DNA of 64,000 nucleotides from NCBI GenBank assembly GCA_963920765.1, contig OY987245.1, positions 18,244,727 through 18,308,726 on the forward strand, written 5' to 3'. The position numbers and the translations under genes are program-made. Shown in pieces: positions 23,124 through 34,480 of this stretch. How positions within the stretch are numbered: the first letter of the stretch is position 1; the number at the start of each line of letters is the position of its first letter. The notes beneath the pieces were generated by a model. The model was not told the DNA's origin. It worked only from the letters and a program-made list of their open reading frames with translations, and ran no database searches. Source of the stretch: Ulota crispa (taxonomy: Eukaryota; Streptophyta; Bryopsida; Orthotrichales; Orthotrichaceae).

Positions 23124-24973
23124 TTATCCCCTAAATGCCCAAACTAAGTTTTTTTTTGCAATATGGTGATATTCGGCAAGTTAGTACTTATGAAATAATA
23201 AAAACTTTAGAGGATGTGTGCCCCAGGAGTAGCTTTTCAAAGCAACAATTTTCAAACCATTCCTATTTGTAGAAAAAGAGTATGATGCAATATGTAATCT
23301 TGTATGCTCAAAGAGCAAGACATGCAAAATTTTTACATTGCAGCTAAAATTTTGTGATTTTTCCCAAAGATAGAGGGGCTAATCTATTTCCTTGTCAAAT
23401 TTGACCCAACCTCGTTTCATGAAGGCAATTGTTTTTTATTGCCCTTTATTTACCCCTTGTTGGAAGTGGCCTTATATTGATCAAGCTTGTCAAAGGTCCC
23501 ATTTTGTGTCTAATTTTTTTTCTTCCACTTCTAAAGTGAACTAAAGTCCAAAGCTCCCATGTTCACGTTTTGAAAATATTATTGTATGTGGAAGCCAAAA
23601 ACTGTTGAAAAAACAATTTTCTATGAGAATTTTCTTGAAGCTAGTTTCTTATTATAAATTTTTAGTATGTGCTCCTAATTCAAAATGATATGAAATTTCT
23701 TAAGCATATGACCAACTCTATTACAAAAATCAATATGAAAAAATGACAATAAAAAAAGTGAAATTAATTGGTGCAAAAGCCTCCCTAAAATAGAGCTGCC
23801 CAAAATTTGAATGCCCCCCAAAAAAGCTTTTTCTCACTTCAAACACTATAATATCACAATTTTTGCGACAAATGCTTTTCATCTTTTTACTGCATCTTAA
23901 CCCCTAAAGGCCCAAACATTGTTTTTTTGGCAGCATAGCGATTTTGGGCAACTCACTACAAATGAACTTTTCATTTTTTTTCTTTGAAATTTTCACACAT
24001 GATGTGCCAAAGGAGTAGCTTTAAGGCCCAACAAATTTCATAACTTTTGACTCCATGGTTCAAAAGTTATTGCATCATATGTAGTTTTCTTTGTTCGGGG
24101 GCAGCCCGGGCAGCTCAAAAAAATTCTTTAAAAATTACATTTTTTGAATTTTATTTTTGAAATTAGTTCTTTAGATATATATATCCTTGGGAAGCTTTGA
24201 ATCATTCAATTTTCATCAATGAGATGAAAGTTATGAGGAGATTCTGTTTGCGGGTAGTTATGGATTCCCTACTTTAAAAAGAACTTTTAAGTCCTATGTT
24301 TTACTCAATTTTTAATATTTTGGAAAAAAAATAAAGCCAAAGTATGTAGATTGTTTATTACAACATTTTGACCATTGGGATTGGAATTTTTGTTTTTCAT
24401 AATTAAATTCTTAACAATTTAGTGTTTTGTATCATTCTTTACTTCTTTTTACTTACTATTTATTTCCTATGTGTTATACGTTTCCAAATGATTTGAAATT
24501 TTTCAAGTGTGTACCTGACTTGCCTTGAAGAATGAATACAAAAAATCACAACCATTTTGAAACTTTTTTCATACAAATATGACCTTGTGAAGAGCAGCTA
24601 CCCGGATTTTTGCAGGGACAAAAAACAACTTTTTGTCAATTCAAACTCAATCACTTAACAATCCACATGGCAAAAATTTCTGAGTTTTTTTCCACATATT
24701 TGGATACTAGTGTACTACAAGATCTTACAGTTAGATGTGTCCAAAAATAACTTTAATCTAAAGTTTGATACTTGCACTACAAATGGTAGTTTTGGGGCAG
24801 TTTTGATGAAAACATAGTCCAAAGCCTTTAGGGGATAATGCAGTAGTCTAATACCAAGTCCTACAGTTAATTGCACTAAGATTTGTTTTTAAATTTTTGT
24901 TTGCCTTTTCTATCAAATCAACCCATTCTGAGTATTTTTTAGTGAAACATAGTCATGGGCATTTAGGGATTAA
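23124..24973 (+). mobile_element. TTAA-family element with a second one nested inside
   Basis: The outer element starts after TTAT with CCCCTAAATGCCC and ends GGCATTTAGGGA before TTAA 24970-24973. Palindrome AAACT-A-AGTTT lies inside the left end. The 934-bp element at 23901-24834 is inserted in its right third. Outer length without it is about 905 bp. Confidence 0.8.
23897..24838 (+). mobile_element. Nested TTAA-family element, subfamily C, 934 bp
   Basis: Flanks TTAA (23897-23900) and ATAA (24835-24838). Ends CCCCTAAAGGCCC and AAGCCTTTAGGGG. Palindrome AAACA-T-TGTTT lies inside the left end. Sister of 22023-22960. Confidence 0.85.
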
Positions 24974-26118
24974 TGATGCCAACCTTAGGATCAGAGTTAT
25001 GCTCATTTGTTTCTTTATTGCAAAGTGAGCACTAATATAGTTTCATTCATAACTGACGAATACGCTTTAGGCAAAATTCGTATCATTTACTTCAAAATCT
25101 TGATGATTAGCCTGAAGCAAACAGCCATGATGTGCCTTTGCCTTTAGTGACCAAATCTTGCGGTTTTATGGGAACAGATTACTACAAAGTTCAACCTCTC
25201 AAGGCAAATAAATCTACAATAAGTTAAGAAGCCAGTTGCTGTGCATGCTTTGGGTTCCTTGACAAACTTACCAAGCGTCGTGTGGAACTCGTGAAGCCAA
25301 TATCTGGTCTCGGCAAAATAATGAAAAGGGTCAACTGAAAGCAACATAGAGAGCAGAGCAGGAATATTACTTTCTGATTTCCTAGATAGTAAAACTTGCA
25401 TGGAACTATAAAGGTATTCATTATATTTACCACTATAGACATTGTAGAGCAGTATTATTCATTAATTCTAATGATGATGTATTTCTACAAAAGTAGCAAT
25501 GTCATCCTAATTTGAAATTCTTTTGGATAATCACTGACCACTGCATCCATTTCAAAATGAAGAATATTTCATTGAACTCCCCATGCCATTTTTTATGCAA
25601 AGTCTCAAAGCGCCACACATGATAACCCTGGAGTAGAGGATAAGCCGATAAGGTGCTATTTTGCTTCACTACCGTACAATCATTTCATCATTGATAGGAG
25701 TCCACTGAATGTTTAGCAACAATGCGGCAAAAGAGGTGCAGCTCTGCATTCATTGGAACTTGCAAGGCTACTTGAGTCACAATTCTAAAGAGCCGTTGCC
25801 GGAGAAAAAGACTTCCTGAGCAAGGTGATCCGAAAAACAATATAAAGTTACCGGAATGAAAGGGCATAGAAAAATAGGTCGAATTTTGAATCTACCGGAT
25901 AAAACCGGCCATGTTTATAGAAATATCTAAAGTTGTGTTCACACTTGGTGTTAGAAGGGGCATTAGCAATATGAATGTAGCCTAAAGATATGTCCAAATG
26001 CATCTAATTTTCCTTTCCTACTATCACTCTTAATAGCAAATGTGAACATATCTTTCATCGCAAATATGCATTTTGCATTGCAATGATGCAAAAAATTATA
26101 GCAACTTTGGATCCCCGG
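24974..26118. other. Low-copy sequence around a candidate exon
   Basis: No repeat termini. The only coding signal is the minus-strand exon candidate at 25334-25272. Confidence 0.3.
25272..25334 (-). CDS. Candidate internal exon, unidentified gene
   Basis: A minus-strand frame reads VDPFHYFAETRYWLHEFHTT between a TTGCTTTCAG acceptor and a strong donor, CTTG|GTAAGTTT. The frame also stays open upstream to about 25401, so the exon may be longer and start at another acceptor. I do not recognise the protein, and no partner exon was found nearby. It may be a gene fragment. Confidence 0.3.
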
Positions 26119-26495
26119 TAATGTGGAAGCACCCATACCTGATAACTCAAGCAATTTTGCAACAAATTACAAAGAGTTTGAGGTAACAAATATTTTTTTC
26201 CATGTAGGAAGATAAGGAGTATTGGGATTGCAAAATTTTCATAATTTTACTAGCAAAATTGAAGTTACTGCAAATTTTGGGAGTCAAAAAGTGCTTTGAA
26301 CCCATTGCCAGACTCTAAACTCATGTAACTCTAATAATAGTCAAACTACTTTCCACTCATTATTCCCTATTTCACTTCCTAACCTTGGAAAGGGCAAAAA
26401 ACACATTCCAAAGCACCTATCCCTCATGAGATTGGAAATAGAACACCCTATTGATTGGGTATGGGGTGTTGTTGGCTATGGCTGCTCCCGCCTTA
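26119..26495. mobile_element. MITE, sister of 18107-18504
   Basis: TAATGTGGAAGCACCCATAC at the left and GGCTGCTCCCGCCTTA at the right; interior shared with 18107-18504. Confidence 0.65.
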
Positions 26496-27489
26496 GTTCA
26501 CTTGCTATCACTTGTCTCGCCTCTATCACTCGCCTCAAACCGTTATCGGTTGGGGTTTTGGTATTTTTACTTCTCTGCAATGGACTCTGTTCATTTGTGT
26601 CTGTAAATAGAGACAGAATACTGATAACGACAATAATAGACGCTTGAGAAAGGTAACTTGAACAGGACAGCTGCCAACGCGTAAATAACCTAAATAGAGC
26701 CAACCTAAATATATATTCATCCTGTCCTCGGTGACTATTTTATTTCTCCACGACAAAGCACGCTGTTTTGTACTATTAGTGAGCGGTCCATATTAGAGCC
26801 ACTGCAAATTTAGTATCATTGCACCCAAGTAAAAATTGTTAAACATCTATATCACACGAGACTGTTTTAGCCATTCAAAAATGCGCAAGTGTAAAATAGC
26901 GTCGCATGCAGGATAGATCAAACACACATCTGCATGTGCTGCAAAATATTACTTCATTACCAGGTGAAAAGCTCGCATCCAAGAGAACCAGCGAGAACTT
27001 CACAAAACGAGAGTTGATACAAAACACAAACTTGTGTAATTTATTGAAAGTAGAGGCACTTGGAGTACAAATTCCACGCGAACAAAATAATTGCTGTTAC
27101 AATCTAACAGAAATCAATGGTCTTCGAGTATCGGTAAAATGAATGTGTGGGGTCAATCTCTCAGAATTTGACCGAAGAAATGGTCTGGCTACTGTGTTAT
27201 TGTGGATCAATAAATTGGTGATGACGTGGTGATGACGACGCCGCGACTGTTACTGTACAAATCCATGTCAGGGTGCAATTGGTATGTGAATTTCGACACC
27301 TCTGAAGACAAGGCTAGTCTCCGGGTGGTGCTAATGCAATGGTACACTCGTGAAGATATCACGTCGCTGACACTCGGGCTCATCAATTCTCTGAAAGGTT
27401 GAAAAAAAATAATGTGTTGCGGATCTCCGAAGGTTGCTGCTGCTGCTGCTAATCAAATGTAGAATGTCGACAGTTTCGGTGAGCAGCGA
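26496..27489. other. Low-copy sequence, 3' flank of the minus-strand gene
   Basis: Follows the stop codon of the gene at 27490. It would contain its 3' untranslated region and terminator, but I could not fix a polyadenylation site. A short CTGCTG run lies near 27436. Confidence 0.3.
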
Positions 27490-29790
27490 TCATCCCAGGA
27501 AGAGGCAGCCTCGCGGGATTTTGCTGCTACGACGTCTACTGAGCTTCGGTTCCGCTGCAGCTGCTTTTGCTGCTGCTTTCTCCGCGCGCTTGGCTTTCTT
27601 TTCCTCCATCTTCCGAAAGGCCATCGCAATGTCGTTCTGCATCTTGTAAAACAAACCTGGACGCTTACCACCACGAACTTCGTGCTGCTTCATCGCAAGG
27701 TGTTGTTGCCTTTTCTGTGAAAATGTAAGTGTTTCTTCGACAGATCTCGAGCGCTCCGAAATTCGCCCGGCTACTCTTTCAATATCAACCATATCTGCAA
27801 ATGACATCCCCGCCGTCAGATAAATTATTCCCTCAATCGAGCCCAAGTAGCAATCGAAAATGGGTATGAACAGCATGGTTGCGTTAAAACGTTGTCCTCC
27901 TTCATATGATGAACTAGAAAACCCAAGTTTTTTTTCTGGCACTAAGGGCTAGACAACATTCGAGAAAGCAAAATCGCAAACATCCGTCCTAGAAGCAAGT
28001 TCACACTGTCATACAGTAATTGTACAGCTCACAGAAAAGCCACCCAAATAATGTAAGCAATAAACCAATCACAACCCATAAAAGTGCGGTACAGGACACA
28101 TTTGCACTAAGATGACCAAGGTTGCTTAAGTCAACCTCTGAAATAGTATCAGTTGAGAGAACGTACATCTAACTATGGAAGTAAACCAAAAGACCAGAGT
28201 TCCAAACCATAGAAGCAGTTAACAAACAAAGTAATGGCGGAGGACACTGATCATACCATAATTTACAGTCCGCCCTTGCTGCGGCGCACTATGTCGTTGC
28301 GGGAAGTTGGGGTCATGGACGCGCGACAACTTCGGAAGCTCCATAGACCGAACTGTGCATGGCCCGGGCTTCATGACTTGCGCATGAGCGTGATGAGCAC
28401 GAAACAAGGCGTCGGATCCGGCCGAAGCTTCAAATGGATTCTCGCACTCCGAGTAATTCGCAGACGAGTCACAGCCTCGAGTGCTCATGCCGGCTGACTT
28501 CCCCGCCTTCAACATGTTCTGCCACTCCGACGTCAAACTGTACTCGCTTCTGGGAGAGACACATTCTTCAACTTCGTCGTGGAACGTGGATGTCTCAGGG
28601 TCTGTAAGCAAACAAGCGACGACGTAGTAAGCAAAACGCACACAATGTATGTCCAAAACACAAGCCAGTGCATGTCACAAGAGCGAGCATATATATGCTG
28701 TGAAATACATATTACCCCGACCATTGCTAAGGAATGCGTCAGAACATACTGAAACAATGTGACCACATTCACAGCGGCATGATATACAATACATGGAACT
28801 TCAACTCATTAATACAACCACGACCACATGGTTCTAAAAACGTCCGACTGCATCACAAACACGGTCCCCTCCCATCTAGGATACAGAGAGAATGCAGACG
28901 GATTTTAAGAGGAATAGATTCAGAGGAGTATTGTACTTTGAGTGTTCTTGTAGGCGAGCGACAAGAAATAGGTGCTTTGAGCAGCATCAATCCGCGACAC
29001 GTCGGTGAGATTTCGATTAGTAGCCGGGCAACGAGGGGGCGAGATGGCTCTAGCCTGCATGCACAATCAATACACGATAAGCGTCTTAAAAGATCTTGAA
29101 CCAAGGCCTCATAGAAGATCAGTTTAGGGAAACCTGAACGCGATTCCTTGCGATTTGCACACTACTCATCACTCGCGGACGTGGAGATCCAGATGAATCA
29201 TTGTCACAATCAAGAGAAAAGGAGTTTCACAAGGAGAATCACGTGTAAACCCCTCTGAGAGGAAAACGGACAATAGCAAAGGAAGAACAGAAGGCGCTTC
29301 AACCAGTTCGGTGGAGAGAGCTTACCCTGACATGGCCGGGGACATGAGCGACGGAGGAGCTGGGGCTGAGAAGCCCGGCTTGACGGGGCACTAAGGGACA
29401 CGGGCTCACAAAACGAGACGAGGAGACGCTGCGATGGAAAGGGGATCCGATGGGCGTGGAATTGTGGGATCCGGAGGAAGAATGCGCGCTATTGTCACCG
29501 TCGAGGTGTTGATCGTCGAGGACGGATGTGGGGCTGGACTCCAACCACGCCTTCACGGTTTCGCATGACCGGAACACACGCTCGCTTCCATGCGTGGGAC
29601 TGCTTGCGCGCGGGCTACTAATCGGTTTGATCGACTCACGCTCTTCGTGCAAACGAACAGGGCTTGAACTTGAAGGGATGCTCAATCTTCCCGGCCGAAG
29701 CGGGCTTGAAGGCCCGTGCGATGAGCGGCTGCTCCGCGACGACTTGTCGGGCAGGTGGCCTAAGCACTGCGTCGCTCGCCGCACAGTCAT
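27490..29790 (-). CDS. Five-exon host gene; disordered Ser/Pro-rich protein with basic Ala/Lys-rich C-terminus
   Basis: Best host gene. Exons on the minus strand: 29790-29326, 29252-29134, 29054-28937, 28601-28257, 27794-27490. Donors: CAGG|GTAAGC, TTCAG|GTTTCC, CAAA|GTACAA, TATG|GTATGA. Acceptors include TTGCTTACAG, TCATTTGCAG and GCATGCAG. Phases agree at all junctions (0, 0, 1, 1). ATG 29790 is chosen because TAA closes the frame about 75 bases upstream. The product would be about 450 residues: a Ser/Pro-rich N-terminal half, a middle with VEECVSPRSEYSLTSEWQNM, then DMVDIERVAGRISERS and a Lys/Ala-rich helix ending SRRRSSKIPRGCLFLG. Exon 2 needs one extra base in an A4 run (plus strand about 29216-29219) to stay open; skipping that 119-base exon leaves an intact frame. 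Family not recognised. Confidence 0.65.
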
Positions 29791-31336
29791 CTCCGAAGCC
29801 GCTCTCGTCACCGCAACAATCCTCACAAAGAAACTAGCAACTTGGCTAGAATGTTAAAAAATAAATCACTTTCAGTGGAGCTCAGTGCAGGATAGCATTG
29901 TCGAAACGACCACTTTGAAACACCGGCATTAGCTCCGGATTATTCAAACGAAACGGCCTCTCAATCTACTCAAGATGTAGTCGTCAGAACCTGAGACTCT
30001 TCAGGTTCAAACTATCTGAACCAGATAAGGCGAAGTCGCACACATTACATTGGCCCCAGGCTGTCGCTTTGCCTTCAGATTCCCAGTGGGCTGGTTGAAA
30101 CTTCTACGTGGAAGTATGGAGCTGGAAACCTAGAGAGACAAGACGACGTGAGACCGATCAAAGAGAACAGTGAAAGGGGCAGGACAATGTCGACTAGATT
30201 CGACACTGGCACAGAAAGGTGTGGCTAGAGTGGATCTGCTGCAGTGCAGCCGCGATGTAGACAGCGGTGAGGGTCAGAAAGCAGATTAAAGCGCACGAGG
30301 GGACGAGAGTGCAAGTTAGAATGTCGCCGACTGAGAACTGTCGAGAGCACTAATCCCAGCTGGTGTGTGGAGTGGCATGAGAAAACGCCAAACCCCGCCC
30401 CGGAAATAGAACCACCAGAAAAAGCCGACATATATGCGAGACAGTATTTGCCAATCTAGCACTGCAGAACACGCATCGCTACGATCCTGCATGGACATGA
30501 CAATTCTGAGCGACGCGGAGAGCCGGTTCGCCAGGCGTAGGATGCCGAGCTGAGCTGCCGACCAATCGAACTACAAGTGCCCTTATAACCCTCATTTAAT
30601 GTTTCTCCTTTTTCTTGAAGCTTCCCTTTTAAAAGCCATCCACTGTTACTTGTCAGGCGACTGGAATTTGCTATTTTTCTTATTGAAGTGAACATTTTAA
30701 AACTAAGGATTTAATATGCGATTCACGAAGTCAACTCGAGAGTGACGTGAATAAATGTCAACATTTTTCAACTATGCTCGCAGAATCTCTTTGGAGTGGG
30801 CTACATGAAGGAAAGGATGTAAGGTACTGGGAGGCTCATGAATCGACCATCTAAGGGAAGGACATGTGTGGGACAATCAGGTCAGCTTGGCAATCTGAAG
30901 ATATTTTTTGTAGAAACTCATAGAAAAAAGAGTTTTTAGGCCATTTAAACTCAAATTTTCTGAGTTGGTATGAATTAATTACAATCTATCAACCAAAAGG
31001 TCCATGTGTAGCTGGGTTGTAGCACTCATGATTTAAAGCCGGTGGCCTGTAAATAGAGCACATGAATCTAAAAAACAACCACTATAGAACTGAGGGTGTT
31101 CAAGTAAGTTCTTTAAAGAGTGTAAGTTCCCATTCCATATTCTAATACTCAAATCATGATTGAAAATATTTATTTATTTATTTTAGTATGACATATACTT
31201 ATATTTTACTAACATACACAGACAAATCTCAACACAATTATGACCAATAAGTACACTCTCTAAAATCATGCAATCCATGCACAAAGATAATCTCCAAACA
31301 TAGAAAGTATTCCTAACCCATTTAAAAAGCTCTTAA
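29791..31336. other. Upstream region of the host gene
   Basis: GC-richer up to about 30600, then AT-rich. It probably includes promoter and 5' untranslated sequence. An acceptor-like TTTTTTAACATTCTAG on the minus strand just upstream of 29826 allows a 5' intron. Short frames at 30225-30695 minus are not supported. Confidence 0.35.
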
Positions 31337-31487
31337 CATGTTATTTGTTAATTTGGGAAAAAGCATACAATGTGGGACTTCTAGCTTTTTTTTCTTTTTT
31401 TTTTTCAAAGAATGCCATATTCATTGAGTTGGGAGTCCGTTGACTATTTTCCAATGAAATGAGATATATATCTTCCAAAAATACGCT

Positions 31488-31572
31488 CTTTTTGGACAAA
31501 TAGTTCATTAACTTCTAAAATTTTGGACATAAAGTACATCAACTTTTGACATTTTGGACAGAGTTCATTAAC
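31488..31572. repeat. Three degenerate tandem units (TTTTGGACA...)
   Basis: TTTTTGGACAAATAGTTCAT, TTTTGGACATAAAGTACATC and TTTTGGACAGAGTTCATTAA begin three diverged units. The TTAA of the last was used as the insertion site of the next element. Confidence 0.6.
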
Positions 31573-32507
31573 CCTGAAAGGACTGTTGTCCCTTTGGGGG
31601 ACAATGGGGTTTTTGGGCATGTGCCTATGGCTAAACTACTTTGTGTAATTTTTTGAAACTTTTACAGAAAATGGGGAATTTAAGATCTATGTGGGCATCT
31701 AATTTTTTCCTCATTTTGACATTTGACAAAGAAGTTATGCAAGAATTTATGTTGCTCGAGGGTGGGAGGGCAATCTGGGTAGCCCAAAAACTTCTTTAAA
31801 ATTTACATTTCTCTAAAATTAAAATTTGAAATTGGTTCTTTTGATTTTTTTACATGTGGGAAGCTTTGAATCATTCCATTTCAATCAATGAGATGAAACT
31901 TGTGAGATGTTTTAGTTTGTGGGCAATTACGGATCCTCTACTCTAAAATAAACTTTGAAGTCTTGTATTTTCCACAATTTTCAATATTTTGGAAAAACAA
32001 ACTAAACCAAATGAAGTAGATTGTCTATTACAACATTGTAACTGTTGGGATTTGCATTTTTCATTTCAATAATTAAATTCTTAACAATTTAGTGATTTGA
32101 CTCATTCTCTACTTCTTCTTACTTACTCTTTTCCCCCATGTGTTGTATAGTTCCAATTGATTTGAACATTCTCCCACATATGTGGAACTTGGTCTTCTAC
32201 ATGGAAAAAATAAACCTCAATTTTGTATAGAGCAAATTTTTTCATGTAAGAGTGGTCAAAGGCTTCTAAATTTTTTGGACAACACTGAAAAAAACCTTAA
32301 TTTTCACTTCAGATGTAAATATCTCCCTCATCGCTATCTAGAATGATCTGATTTTTTTCCCACAAGTACCTCTTTTAGTCTAAGGCAAGATTCTGCGGTC
32401 GGATTTCCCAAAAAAGAAAAAAAAACCTACCTTCTTACTCATCCCCTAAAAGTGGCAGTTTTCAATGATTTTGACAAAAAAAAAGGGCTCAATCCTTTAG
32501 GGGTTCT
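31568..32507 (+). mobile_element. TTAA-family element, subfamily B, 932 bp
   Basis: TTAA at 31568-31571; right flank TTCT (decayed). Ends CCCTGAAAGGACTG and AATCCTTTAGGGG. Palindrome TTGTCCC-TTTGG-GGGACAA lies inside the left end. The right half matches 45934-46413. Non-coding. Confidence 0.85.
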
Positions 32508-32687
32508 AGGATTCAAGTGACCACCTAAATGCAAATTACGGTGGCTATTTTGGATTCAAGTGAGTTACAAAATGGTACCTTTTATTTTCCCAAATTAATG
32601 AATAACACGTTTCTTTGCACTAATTTTGAAGGCTCTACATGTCAAGCAATTCTAAATGCCCAAATGGAATTTGAGACTCCTATCTTA

Positions 32688-33506
32688 TTAACCCCTAAAT
32701 GTCCAAGGGGGTAAGGACAAAACATAGATGTATTATAAAATAATGCTAATATAACTTTGATGAAGTTTGCTTCAAAAGAAAAAACAAGAATCATGATGTT
32801 TAGTGATTATCCATATAGTGAAACATTCAAAAAAAAGTATTTGAGTTTTATTTGATGAATTTAGAAGCATTTACCATTTAATATTCACCAAAATCACATT
32901 TTTTTCATAGATTCTAAAATTTGATATGATTAGTTAAAAACATACATTCTATTGTAAACTTCAAAAATGCAATCTTTTCAAAGGAGAGAACATCATTAGT
33001 TTCCCGAAATAGTAAATTTTATAACACTAACACCATATTTGTTAATTTGGAAAAAACAGGTGTCCCACTTTGTACTCCACCTTAAACCCAAAAAGTTTAC
33101 TTAAACTAGGTTTGAAGGTATCAGATTCAGTCTAAGCCACTAAGATTTATTCCCTCGCAAATTCCTCCTCTCATGTGAGGATACGTGTACAAAAAAAAAA
33201 CACTGCAAGCTAGGTTTTAGGAGACCTCCTCAAACTTTCACCTCAAAATTTGAAAGTCCCAAAATGTACAATTTTTCCCTAATTAATGAATATGGTGAAT
33301 TTAGCAAATATTGAAGTGTTTGTCTTTGAAAAATTCTCCTTGATGGAGTTTAATTTGGATTGACATGATTCAAGTTGGGTTGGAAAGTAGACTTGATTTT
33401 CCATTCAAACTTTTTTAAATTTAGAAAGTTTTTGTTTTTCATCTCAAGTAGCTTGCAAAAAACGGGCAGCGACCAGAAAATGGTTGATTGAACGCTTAGT
33501 GGTTAA
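32688..33506 (+). mobile_element. Probable TTAA-family element with a nested MITE
   Basis: TTAA 32688-32691 followed by CCCCTAAATGTCC. The likely right end is GAACGCTTAGTGG before TTAA 33503-33506. The MITE at 33029-33298 is nested inside. The right terminus is diverged, so the pairing is tentative. Confidence 0.5.
33029..33298. mobile_element. ~260-bp TIR MITE, same family as 8808-9066
   Basis: CACCATATTTGTTAATTTGG mirrors CCCTAATTAATGAATATGGTG. The interior matches 8808-9066 reversed. Confidence 0.7.
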
Positions 33507-33591
33507 TGAACCACACGAGAGGAGAGGAAATTGCATCCACAAAAGATACAAGGGAGGAAGTTTGAGTGGAACCTTACTCATGAACCGAGTC

Positions 33592-34316
33592 ATGACCCCT
33601 AAAGGCCCACTTGTCCCCTCAAGGAACACATGGGGTTACAAGCATGTACTTATAGTTAAACTACTCTATGTGATTTTCTGAAACTTTTATGGAAGATGGG
33701 GAATTTCAAGATTTGTGTGGGCATCTAAATTTTTCTCCATTCCAACATTTAACGAAAAAGTTATGCATGAATTTCTAGGAAATTGGGGAGGGCAGGCTAC
33801 CCAAAAACTTCTTTAAAGATTGCATTTTTAAAAAGTAAAAATTTGAAATTGGTTCTTTCGATTGAAGTATATGTGGAAAGCTTTGAATCAGTCAATTTTG
33901 ATTGATGAGATGAAAGTTATGAGAAGTTTTAGTTTGTGGATAGGTATGGTTTTGAGGGACTCTTTATCTACTTGCAAACTAAAACTTCTCATAACTTTCA
34001 TCTCATCAATCAAAATTGAATGATTCAAAGCTTTCCACATATACGTCAATAATAAGAACCAATTTCAAAACAAAAAATATATATTTTTAAAGAAGCTTTT
34101 GGGCTGCCTGCTCTCCCCAATTTTCCAAAAATTCATGCATATAACTTTTTCAATAAATGTTGAAACAAAGAAAAAACTAGCAAATTTTTGAATCCCCATC
34201 TTCCATAAAATTTTTGAAAGATCACACAAAGTAATTTCACAAAGTAGTTTAGTTGTAAGTACATGCCTGAAATCCCATTTGTCCCTTGACGGGCCAATCA
34301 AGCATGTAGGGGTTAA
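33592..34316. mobile_element. TTAA-family foldback, 717 bp, both ends of the palindrome-bearing type
   Basis: The left end after ATGA is CCCCTAAAGGCCC; the right end before TTAA 34313-34316 is ATGTAGGGG. Both ends carry the left-end motif (TTGTCCCCTCAAGG and its mirrored GTCCCTTGACGGGC). The halves are inverted copies: TGGAAAGCTTTGAATCA near 33880 mirrors TGATTCAAAGCTTTCCA near 34020. The arms are about 330 bp and meet near 33955. This is a head-to-head double of the left half of a subfamily B element. Confidence 0.85.
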
Positions 34317-34412
34317 CCCTTAAGTGCTTGGGGGGGTCACTGGGTCACCGTGATATACTGCCTCCATGTATGAGTAGGAATGATTTTGTCCCCGTGGTCC
34401 TTTAGGGATTAA
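34313..34412. mobile_element. 92-bp TTAA-family element sharing its TTAA with the neighbour
   Basis: Ends CCCTTAAGTGC and GGTCCTTTAGGGA with TTAA on both sides (34313-34316, 34409-34412). The left TTAA is also the right TTAA of the preceding foldback. It is too short to be more than the two ends of an internally deleted element. Confidence 0.7.
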
Positions 34413-34480
34413 CAAACAAAAGAAGGAAAAATCAGTTGTGCAACCCATGCTGTGATAAAAAAATTGAATGTATTATGGCT

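Larger units (their letters stand above)
31337..32609. mobile_element. MITE (TTATTTGTTAATTTGGG family) carrying a nested TTAA element
   Basis: TTATTTGTTAATTTGGGAAA at 31341 mirrors TTTTCCCAAATTAATGAATAA ending 32604. ACATG and CACGT extend the TIR outward. The interior is split by the 932-bp element at 31572-32503. Confidence 0.65.
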
